Shown here: positions 52,719 to 60,868 of the stretch, one piece after another
Layout of the letters: each line of letters starts with the position of its first letter
Numbering within the stretch: position 1 is the stretch's first letter
Origin: an uncultured Formosa sp.
GTDB lineage: Bacteria; Bacteroidota; Bacteroidia; Flavobacteriales; Flavobacteriaceae
Assembly: GCF_947500765.1 (NCBI RefSeq)
Contig: NZ_CANMTH010000012.1
Span: 48,659 to 112,658, forward strand
DNA: 64,000 bases
Direction of reading: 5' to 3'
Translations under genes and position numbers: made by a program
Notes under the pieces: model-generated
The model's database searches: none
Seen by the model: the letters and a program-made list of their open reading frames with translations, nothing else
Told to the model about the DNA's origin: nothing

Positions 52719-52752
52719 ATTATGCATGAAAAATGATTGATTATTGCATAAT
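52719..52752. promoter_or_regulatory. candidate operator upstream of susC (inverted repeat)
   Basis: ATTATGCA (52719-52726) / TGCATAAT (52745-52752), with a further TTGCAAT half-site at 52712. Confidence 0.5.
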
Positions 52753-52791
52753 TTTTCTACTTTTAGTGCAATAACTAATACCTTAGTCCTT

Positions 52792-55700
52792 ATGAAAAAA
52801 ACGAACACCCTTTTCTCTTTTCTTAAGAGAGCCAAATTTATGATAAGCTTTTCGCTGTTTATGTTGTTTGGGTTTGGATTGCAAAGCCAGACACTTTATA
52901 CCTTAAAAGGTAGTGTGAAAGACAATTTAGGAAGTCCTGCGACAGGTGTCACGGTTCAGCTTAAAAATACGAATCAGGGAGCTATTTCTGATTTTGATGG
53001 AAACTATGAGTTAAAAGCTAGTTTAGAGCCAGGCGAATATACGTTAGTCTTTAGATTATTAGGTTTATCTACTCAAGAAGTAAAAATGATTTTAGGGAAT
53101 CAAACCAATGTGGTTAAAGATGTTGAGATGACTATGGATATTCTAGGGTTAGATCAAGTTGTTATTACGGGTGCAGGTGCATTAACACAAAAAAGACAAT
53201 TAGGTAATACCATCTCTAGTATTAAAGGTGGCGAGATTTCGCAAGCTGGTTCTGTAGATATAACAGGTGCCCTTTCTGGAAAATTAGCAGGTATTCAAGT
53301 GTCACAGAATTCAGGAGATCCTGCAGGTGGAATAAGTGTTAGATTAAGAAGTTCTAGTACAGTTAACGGTAGTTCAGATCCTTTGTATATAATAGATGGT
53401 GTTATTGTTAATAATAACTCTACAGATGTTTTAGGATCTACGAGTGTTGTTCAAAACAGAATGTCAGATATTAGTCCGCAAGATATTGATAGGATAGAAG
53501 TTATTAAAGGAGCGGCAGCCGCAGCTATATATGGATCTAGAGCAAGTAATGGTGTTGTTCAAATTTTTACTAAGAAGGGACAGTCTGGAGAGCCTGTTAT
53601 TACCATTTCTTCAAGTGTGAATTTTAATTCTTTGAGAAAAAAACGTGAATATAATGATGAGCCTTTTACATGGGCATCGTCAGATATTACGGTGTTAGAT
53701 AAGGTCGCAGCCACACGATATGATTATCAAGATATGGTGTTTGAAAATTCTATAGGGACAGATAATTATGTGTCTATGTCTGGAGGAAAAGGAAATACTA
53801 ATTATTTCGGGTCGTTTTCTTATCTAAAGAACGATGGGATTCTTAAAAGCACAAATTATCAAAGACAATCAGGAAGAATTAGAGTAAATCAAGTTGTAAA
53901 CGACTGGATATCGGCTTCTTTTGGGACCTATTTTTCTACAAGTAAGAGTCAGGATCAACCAAACGGAGGTTATGTTGCGGGTGTGTTGCCTACAATTTTA
54001 TTTTCAGATAATTCGATAGACCCTAGACCCGATGAAGATGGAAATTATCCAACAATGACCTTTTATCCTAATATATTAGAATACATTGATACTTTCGATT
54101 TCACTCAGAAGAGTAATAGAAATATTAGTGATTTACAAATAACGTTAAAGCCAGTAGATGGACTTAAAGTAAACTACGTTTTAGGTTACGATAATTCAGA
54201 ATCTACAGGAAATACTTATATCCCAATTGGAACTACTACTATTGAATTAGGTAGTGCTAGTACAACAACAATTGCGACAACTCAATTTAATAGTGATTTA
54301 AACGGGTCTTATAATTTAGATTTAAATGATGTTTTATCATCAACAACTACAACAGGGTTTTCATGGCAAGCAGATGAAACTAACTTAAGTTCAATTTCAG
54401 GAACGGGATTAGCTTTAGGTGTAAAAACAACCAACGGATCTGCATCTATTAGTACTAATGAAAGTAGAAGTGAACGTTCTTTTTGGGGAGGTTTTTTACA
54501 GCAAACATTTGGTTTTAAAGATAAGCTTTTCGTTACAGGAGCTATTAGGCTAGATGGTTCTTCAGTTTTTGGTGAAGATGAAAGAAATCAATGGTATCCA
54601 AAAACAAGTATGTCGTATCTGGTTTCTGAAGAAGATTTTTGGGATAATACTTTTGGTAGTGCACTTAATAGTTTTAAAGTTAGAGCAGCTTGGGGACAGG
54701 CAGGTAACCTTACTGCTATAGGACCATTCGATAGATTGTCAAATTATTCGGCTGTTAGTATCGATGGAACTTCTGGTTTAATAGCACCAACCGAATTAGG
54801 GAATGCAGATCTTAAACCAGAAAGACAAACAGAATTAGAGTTTGGTATTGATATGGGATTATTTAATAATAGAATAGGGGTAGAGCTTACTTATTATAAA
54901 CAAAATATTGAAGACTTATTATTGGCTAGAACGTTATCTCCTTCAACAGGGTTTGGATCTAGAGTCGAGAATATCGGAACTATGACAAATAGTGGGTTTG
55001 AAGCATTAATTACTGCAACGCCTATACAAACGAACGATTTTAGCTGGACTGTTACGGGAACTTTTTCTACTAATAAAAATGAAGTGAATGATATAGAAGG
55101 AGATCAGTTTAGTATTGGAAACTTTGATTTCTCAGTTGCTAAAAATGGTGAGGCATTGGGTGTTTTTTATCAAGGATACTACGCAAGAAATGAAGATGGA
55201 AGCTTGCTTTTAACAGAAGGTGGTCTTCCGCAAAGAGAAAAAGGATCGTACGATGCAGATGGTAATCCTGTCGCAGGAAGAGATGCCTCTGGACAACCTA
55301 GTGGATCGAATTTAAGTAAGGTTATTGGCGATCCAAATCCAGACTTTATAGCGTCTTTAACAAATGAATTTAGATATAAAAACTTTTCTTTTAGAATGCA
55401 GTTTGATGCCGTTCAAGGTGTCGATTTATTAAGTTGGGATACACGTATGTTATATCGTTTTGGAGGTGGAGAACAAACCGCTAAAGAATTAAGAGGAGAG
55501 AGTGTTAGAGGAACTGGGGCAGCTAATTTTAGTATCGCAGAATCCTATATAGAAGATGGGTCTTATATTAAGCTTCGTGAGTTATCAACATCTTATTTAT
55601 TAAAAGATCCTTTACAAGGAGTAGATAGTGTAAGATTTACATTAACAGGACGTAATTTACTTTCTATTGATAGTTTTTCTGGTCACGATCCAGAAGTAAA

Positions 55701-55794
55701 TATGGATGGACAAAGTAATGGTTCTCGTGGAGGTGTTATGGGGTTAGTACCTATTCCTAGAGTTATAAAATTTGGTGTAGTTGCTACTTTTTAA
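52792..55794 (+). CDS. SusC/RagA-family TonB-linked outer membrane protein
   Basis: CarboxypepD_reg-like N-terminus, plug motif (IEVIKGAAAAAIYGSRASNGVVQIFTKKG), C-terminal barrel; start moved to ATG 52792 (track start is TTG 52744). Confidence 0.95.
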   Translation: MKKTNTLFSFLKRAKFMISFSLFMLFGFGLQSQTLYTLKGSVKDNLGSPATGVTVQLKNTNQGAISDFDGNYELKASLEPGEYTLVFRLLGLSTQEVKMILGNQTNVVKDVEMTMDILGLDQVVITGAGALTQKRQLGNTISSIKGGEISQAGSVDITGALSGKLAGIQVSQNSGDPAGGISVRLRSSSTVNGSSDPLYIIDGVIVNNNSTDVLGSTSVVQNRMSDISPQDIDRIEVIKGAAAAAIYGSRASNGVVQIFTKKGQSGEPVITISSSVNFNSLRKKREYNDEPFTWASSDITVLDKVAATRYDYQDMVFENSIGTDNYVSMSGGKGNTNYFGSFSYLKNDGILKSTNYQRQSGRIRVNQVVNDWISASFGTYFSTSKSQDQPNGGYVAGVLPTILFSDNSIDPRPDEDGNYPTMTFYPNILEYIDTFDFTQKSNRNISDLQITLKPVDGLKVNYVLGYDNSESTGNTYIPIGTTTIELGSASTTTIATTQFNSDLNGSYNLDLNDVLSSTTTTGFSWQADETNLSSISGTGLALGVKTTNGSASISTNESRSERSFWGGFLQQTFGFKDKLFVTGAIRLDGSSVFGEDERNQWYPKTSMSYLVSEEDFWDNTFGSALNSFKVRAAWGQAGNLTAIGPFDRLSNYSAVSIDGTSGLIAPTELGNADLKPERQTELEFGIDMGLFNNRIGVELTYYKQNIEDLLLARTLSPSTGFGSRVENIGTMTNSGFEALITATPIQTNDFSWTVTGTFSTNKNEVNDIEGDQFSIGNFDFSVAKNGEALGVFYQGYYARNEDGSLLLTEGGLPQREKGSYDADGNPVAGRDASGQPSGSNLSKVIGDPNPDFIASLTNEFRYKNFSFRMQFDAVQGVDLLSWDTRMLYRFGGGEQTAKELRGESVRGTGAANFSIAESYIEDGSYIKLRELSTSYLLKDPLQGVDSVRFTLTGRNLLSIDSFSGHDPEVNMDGQSNGSRGGVMGLVPIPRVIKFGVVATF

Positions 55795-55819
55795 ACGTGT
55801 AAACAAAAAATAATAAAAG

Positions 55820-57166
55820 ATGAAAAATATAAAAATATATACAATAATTGGAGTTATTCTTCTTAGTAGTGGTTTGTTTACAGCTTGCGATACTGAGTTC
55901 GAGAATCCAAATAATCCAACAGAAGATGTTGTTTTAGGAACAAAAGAAGGCCTTTTTGCTTTGGCTACAGGAATTAGACAATATTACTCTGTAACTGCGT
56001 TAAGACAAGTTATAGAGGCGCCAGGTATTACAACTAGAGAGTTAGGGGTTACCAATACCTTTCTAAATATTAATGAATTAGCTAAAGGAGGTGCTGAATT
56101 GCCATCTGAAAGTGGAGGAATTACAAATCCTTGGACATATCTTTTGAAAACTAAAGGAATGGCTGAATCATTAATTGAAGGCACAAATACAGTAGAACTT
56201 AATGCAGGTACGCGAAGTGGTTTATTGGCTTATGGGAATTTAATAAAAGCCATGTGTCTTGGGTCATTAATTGAAATGTTTGAACAGGTACCAATAGATA
56301 ATTCTGCAGATGGAGCAGCTGTATTTAGCGATAAAGCTACTGTATTGTCTGAGTGTATTCTATTATTAGAAGAGGCTAGAAATGAGTTGGCTTCAGAACC
56401 AATGTCTGATGATTTTGAAACAACAGTATTGTGGTCAGATATGAGTTTAGAGAAAACTATTAATGCGTTTTTATCTAGATATCAATTAATGGCTGGTAAT
56501 TATGCAGAGTCAATAATATCTGCAGATGCAGTCTTAAATTCTAGCGACACGACAAACTCTATGTGGATATACGATGCTAATAATGAAAACCCTATTTGGA
56601 ATAGAACAGTTAATTCTGCCGATTTAAATCCGCAATCAAATTTTGGATTAACAGGAGATTATATTCCAGAAGAAGAAGATGGTAGAATAGATTTTTATTT
56701 AGGTGCAGATGCTGGGTTTGCAAATGAAGATGCTGGTGGACAAGCGCTTAGTGAGATGCTTGGTTTTTTCGATTCTAGTACAGCTCCAATTCCAATTTAT
56801 CTTCCTGGAGAAATGATGCTTAATAAAGCAGAAGCATATGCTCGATTAAATCAATTAGATAATGCAGTAACTCAATTAAACCTTGTAAGACAAAAAACAA
56901 ACGATCCTTTAGGTGTAAATGCAAATCTTCCGGCCTGGTCTGGAGATGAGTCTAATGCTGATGCTATTCTAGAAGAAATATATATAAATAGAAGTGTTGA
57001 GTTATTTCTTACAGGATTAAGGTTTGGAGATAGTAAAAGATTTCATCCAGATTTTGATGTGCCTTTAGAAGCAAATACAACAAATGAAAGAAATAGAAAT
57101 TATTACCCTTATCCAAGTACAGAAAGAGAAAATAACCCTAATACCCCTGCAGACCCTACTATATAA
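55820..57166 (+). CDS. SusD/RagB-family lipoprotein
   Basis: lipobox (SGLFTAC), TPR-like SusD fold sequence, adjacent to SusC. Confidence 0.9.
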   Translation: MKNIKIYTIIGVILLSSGLFTACDTEFENPNNPTEDVVLGTKEGLFALATGIRQYYSVTALRQVIEAPGITTRELGVTNTFLNINELAKGGAELPSESGGITNPWTYLLKTKGMAESLIEGTNTVELNAGTRSGLLAYGNLIKAMCLGSLIEMFEQVPIDNSADGAAVFSDKATVLSECILLLEEARNELASEPMSDDFETTVLWSDMSLEKTINAFLSRYQLMAGNYAESIISADAVLNSSDTTNSMWIYDANNENPIWNRTVNSADLNPQSNFGLTGDYIPEEEDGRIDFYLGADAGFANEDAGGQALSEMLGFFDSSTAPIPIYLPGEMMLNKAEAYARLNQLDNAVTQLNLVRQKTNDPLGVNANLPAWSGDESNADAILEEIYINRSVELFLTGLRFGDSKRFHPDFDVPLEANTTNERNRNYYPYPSTERENNPNTPADPTI

Positions 57167-57204
57167 AAGAGTAAAGTTTGATTTTTTTATTTAGTTAATT
57201 TTAT

Positions 57205-57230
57205 AAAGGGTAACAAGAGTGTTGCCCTTT
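57205..57230 (+). terminator. strong intercistronic stem-loop
   Basis: AAAGGGTAACA AGAG TGTTGCCCTTT, 11-bp stem with one G-T pair, tetraloop; no long T-run, so possibly an mRNA-stabilising hairpin and not a terminator. Confidence 0.6.
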
Positions 57231-57278
57231 GTAGAATTAAAAAAGATACAAGCATATTATATAATTTAAATAATTATT

Positions 57279-58463
57279 ATGAAAGTACAAACAGGTTTAG
57301 ATGTATTGTTAAATGATAAGAAACTTCAAGAAACATTTAAGGGGAATATTGCTTTACTTTGCCATAATGCCTCTATAGATTCAACATATACTCATGCTGC
57401 ATTAGGTTTTAAAATAGCATTCCAAGAACGGTTTGTTAAATTATTTGGACCACAGCATGGTTTTTCTACAGATGTGCAAGATAATATGGTAGAAACGGAT
57501 CATGTTATTCATCCTTTTTTTAAAATACCAGTGTATTCTTTGTATTCAGAAACACGCATTCCTACAGATGAGATGCTTCAAGGTGTAGATCATTTATTTG
57601 TAGACTTGCAAGATGTAGGCTGCCGAGTATATACTTACATTTATACCTTAACATATTTATTAGAAAAGTGTGCTTCAAAACCAATAGAAATTATTGTGTT
57701 AGATCGTCCAAATCCAATAAATGGTATCGATATAGAAGGTAATATACTCGATTTAGATTTTGAATCTTTTGTAGGAAGGCACCCTATACCAATGCGTCAT
57801 GGTATGACAATTGGAGAAGTTGCTTTAATGCATCAAAAATTTTGGGTTAAAGAGAAAGCAAATTTAAAAGTTATAAAAATGCTTAATTGGGATAGGAATA
57901 TGTTTTATGAAGATACCCAACTACCCTGGTTATTACCGTCTCCTAACTTGGCAAGAATAGAAAGTTCTTATACGTTTCCTGCAACTGTTTTGTTTGAAGG
58001 GACAACTTTAAGTGAAGGTCGTGGTACTACACAATCTTTAGAGGTTGTTGGTCATCCAAAAATAGAACCTTTTTCGTTCTATGAGAATGTGCTTTCTGAA
58101 GCTATGAAACAATCAAAATTAGAAGGTTTCAAATACAGGCCAATTACGTTTTTGCCTACGTTTCAAAAACAAGGTGGTAAGGTTTGTGGCGGTATTCAAA
58201 TTCATGTTACAAATAAATCTATTTATAAGCCTTGGCGTGCAGGGCAGTTATTAATGAGAGAGTTGTATCATTATTTAGGAGATAATTTTGATTGGAAGCT
58301 ACCGCCTTATGAATATAATTATAATCAACATCCGATAGATCTTATTAACGGTACAGATAAATTGAGACATTGGGTGGTTAACAATAGCTCTATTGAAGCT
58401 TTAGATGCTTTTGAAGACTTAAAAATATATAAAAAGCAACTACACGATATTAAGATTTATTAA
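57279..58463 (+). CDS. namZ: DUF1343 family, exo-beta-N-acetylmuramidase NamZ-like, no signal peptide
   Basis: LFGPQHGFSTDVQDNM; FVDLQDVGCRVYTYIYTL; LDRPNPING; SPNLARIESSYTFPATVLFEGTTLSEGRGTTQSLEVVGHP, the typical DUF1343/NamZ motifs. Confidence 0.88.
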   Translation: MKVQTGLDVLLNDKKLQETFKGNIALLCHNASIDSTYTHAALGFKIAFQERFVKLFGPQHGFSTDVQDNMVETDHVIHPFFKIPVYSLYSETRIPTDEMLQGVDHLFVDLQDVGCRVYTYIYTLTYLLEKCASKPIEIIVLDRPNPINGIDIEGNILDLDFESFVGRHPIPMRHGMTIGEVALMHQKFWVKEKANLKVIKMLNWDRNMFYEDTQLPWLLPSPNLARIESSYTFPATVLFEGTTLSEGRGTTQSLEVVGHPKIEPFSFYENVLSEAMKQSKLEGFKYRPITFLPTFQKQGGKVCGGIQIHVTNKSIYKPWRAGQLLMRELYHYLGDNFDWKLPPYEYNYNQHPIDLINGTDKLRHWVVNNSSIEALDAFEDLKIYKKQLHDIKIY

Positions 58464-58527
58464 TGAAGTCTTTTCTCTTAATCTTAAAAAAGTAAGCTAG
58501 GATAATTATTTTAATCAAATTATATAC

Positions 58528-59988
58528 ATGAGCGCAACACTTATCTTAATAATTATAGCAGCGTATTTTGGAGTATTACTTCTAATATCTCATGTGGTTT
58601 CAAAAAATACAAGCGACGATTCTTTTTATACTGGAGATCGTAAATCGCCTTGGCAAGTCGTTGCTTTTGGAATGATTGGTGCCGTGCTGTCAGGAGTTAC
58701 TTTTGTATCTATTCCGGGTATGGTTGGAACCAATTACTTTTACTATTTACAATTCGTTTTTGGTAATGTAGTTGGGTATGTGTTTATAACGTATGTGCTT
58801 GTACCAATTTATTACGATTTAAAATTAGTTTCAATATACACGTATTTAGAATCGCGTTTCGGAATTAAATCTTATAAAACAGGATCACTTTTTTTTCTAA
58901 TATCACAATCTTTTGGTGCAGCACTTAGACTTTTATTAGCTGCAAAAATTTTACAATATGCGGTTTTTGATGCCTTTCATATTCCATTTTTTGTAACTGT
59001 ACTTATTATACTGGTTCTTATTTGGCTTTACACACATAAATCTGGAATTAAAACTATTGTTTGGACAGATACGTTGCAAACATTTTTCTTATTACTCTCT
59101 GTAGGTATTACTATATATGTGGTTAAAAGTGCTTTAAATTTAAGTCTTTCAGAAACAACTTCTGCAGTGATTAATCATGAGTATTTTAAAGTTTTTAACT
59201 GGGATTTTAATTCAGGAAGCAACTTTTTTAAACAGTTTATTTCAGGAGTTTTAATAGCTGTAGCCATGGTTGGTTTAGATCAAAACATGATGCAGAAAAC
59301 ACTAACGTGTAAAAATAAAAAAGAAGCTCAACGTAATATTTTAACCTTTAGTTTGGTGCTGGCAGTAACTCAATTTCTGTTTTTAGGATTGGGTGTTATG
59401 CTGTATATGTATGCAGAAAAATTTGGAATACAATTAGACGTAGAAAACGGAAAATTTATAAATACAGATACCTTATTTCCAATGTTGTCTTTAAATCATT
59501 TTGGAACAATTGCAAGCTTAAGTTTTATTTTAGGAATTACGGCAGCATCGTTTTCAAGTGCAGATTCTGCTCTAACAGCCCTAACAACATCATTTACATA
59601 CGATTTTATGGATGTTCAACATAAAAATTCAAAAGAAAAAAAGGCTATAAAAAATCTGGTGCTATTAGGTTTTTCTGTAGTCATTTTTACAATTATTATG
59701 GTGTTTTCACAAAGTAAAGGCAATGTAATTTCACTCATATTTAAAGTTGCAGGATATACCTATGGTCCGTTATTAGGACTGTATATGTTTGGAATTTTTA
59801 CTAAAATCAAGATAAAAGATGCAGCAGTACCATTTATATGTATTGCTATGCCTATCGTAACCTATCTTTTAAATCACTATTTTATTCTTTGGTTTGATTT
59901 CGATTTTGGGTTCATGAACATATTTGTTAATGCTTTTTTAACGGTTATATGTTTAATCCTTTATCGTGATAAAAAAAATATAAATTAA
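58528..59988 (+). CDS. sodium:solute symporter family transporter
   Basis: multi-TM; FYTGDRKSPWQVVAFGMIGAVLSGVTFVSIPGMVG; FSSADSALTALTTSFTYDF. Confidence 0.93.
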   Translation: MSATLILIIIAAYFGVLLLISHVVSKNTSDDSFYTGDRKSPWQVVAFGMIGAVLSGVTFVSIPGMVGTNYFYYLQFVFGNVVGYVFITYVLVPIYYDLKLVSIYTYLESRFGIKSYKTGSLFFLISQSFGAALRLLLAAKILQYAVFDAFHIPFFVTVLIILVLIWLYTHKSGIKTIVWTDTLQTFFLLLSVGITIYVVKSALNLSLSETTSAVINHEYFKVFNWDFNSGSNFFKQFISGVLIAVAMVGLDQNMMQKTLTCKNKKEAQRNILTFSLVLAVTQFLFLGLGVMLYMYAEKFGIQLDVENGKFINTDTLFPMLSLNHFGTIASLSFILGITAASFSSADSALTALTTSFTYDFMDVQHKNSKEKKAIKNLVLLGFSVVIFTIIMVFSQSKGNVISLIFKVAGYTYGPLLGLYMFGIFTKIKIKDAAVPFICIAMPIVTYLLNHYFILWFDFDFGFMNIFVNAFLTVICLILYRDKKNIN

Positions 59989-59996
59989 ATTGAAAA

Positions 59997-60830
59997 ATGC
60001 TGAAAATGAAAAATAAACTAACTACAGAACAAGCATCAGACTATAATAATTTGGAAAAAATGAGCACTAACGAGTTGCTTACAAATATGAATGCTGAAGA
60101 TAAAACAGTGCCCTATGCTTTAGAAAAAGCGGTGCCTTCTATTGAGAAATTAGTAGATGTTATTTATGATAAAATGAAAGCAGGAGGCAGACTGTTCTAT
60201 ATCGGGGCAGGAACAAGCGGACGATTGGGCGTGTTAGATGCATCAGAATGCCCGCCAACTTATGGGGTTTCAGACGACTGGGTTATTGGGCTAATTGCAG
60301 GAGGCGATTTTGCACTTAGAAAAGCAGTAGAAAATGCTGAAGACGATACCGATTTAGCCTGGAACGATTTGAAAAAATATAATATTAATCAGAATGATGT
60401 ACTTGTAGGTATCGCGGCTTCTGGAACCACGCCATATGTTATTGGTGGCGTAGAAAAAGCGAAAGCAAATAATATTATTACAGGTTGTGTTACCTGTAAT
60501 CAAGATTCTCCATTGTCATTAAAAGTAGACTATCCTATAGAGTTGGTTGTAGGGCCAGAGTTCGTTACTGGCAGTACTAGAATGAAAGCTGGAACTGCAC
60601 AGAAATTAGCGTTAAATATGATTTCCACAACGGTAATGATAAAGCTAGGTCGGGTTAAAGGGAATAAGATGGTGAATATGCAATTGTCTAATAAAAAATT
60701 AGTGAATAGAGGTGTTAAAATGATTGTAGATGAGTTGAATATCGATGAAAAACTAGCTAAAAAATTATTGATTGAATATAAAAGCGTTAAAGATACGCTT
60801 GATTTTTATAAATCAACATACGTTAAATAA
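59997..60830 (+). CDS. murQ: N-acetylmuramic acid 6-phosphate etherase
   Basis: GGRLFYIGAGTSGRLGVLDASECPPTYG; VGIAASGTTPYVIGG; GPEFVTGSTRMKAGTAQKLALNMIST. Confidence 0.97.
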   Translation: MLKMKNKLTTEQASDYNNLEKMSTNELLTNMNAEDKTVPYALEKAVPSIEKLVDVIYDKMKAGGRLFYIGAGTSGRLGVLDASECPPTYGVSDDWVIGLIAGGDFALRKAVENAEDDTDLAWNDLKKYNINQNDVLVGIAASGTTPYVIGGVEKAKANNIITGCVTCNQDSPLSLKVDYPIELVVGPEFVTGSTRMKAGTAQKLALNMISTTVMIKLGRVKGNKMVNMQLSNKKLVNRGVKMIVDELNIDEKLAKKLLIEYKSVKDTLDFYKSTYVK

Positions 60831-60868
60831 GTTCTGTGTAAATTGTACAGAAGTAAAACTAAATTTTA

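Noticed and set aside
52744-52791. N-terminal extension of the second SusC (MHNFSTFSAITNTLVL)
   Set aside because: Starts at TTG inside the candidate operator; the signal peptide and likely ATG begin at 52792.
60832-60852. Inverted repeat TTCTGT-N9-ACAGAA between murQ and the GH3 gene
   Set aside because: Only 6-bp arms and no related copy at the other cluster promoters; could be chance in AT-rich DNA.
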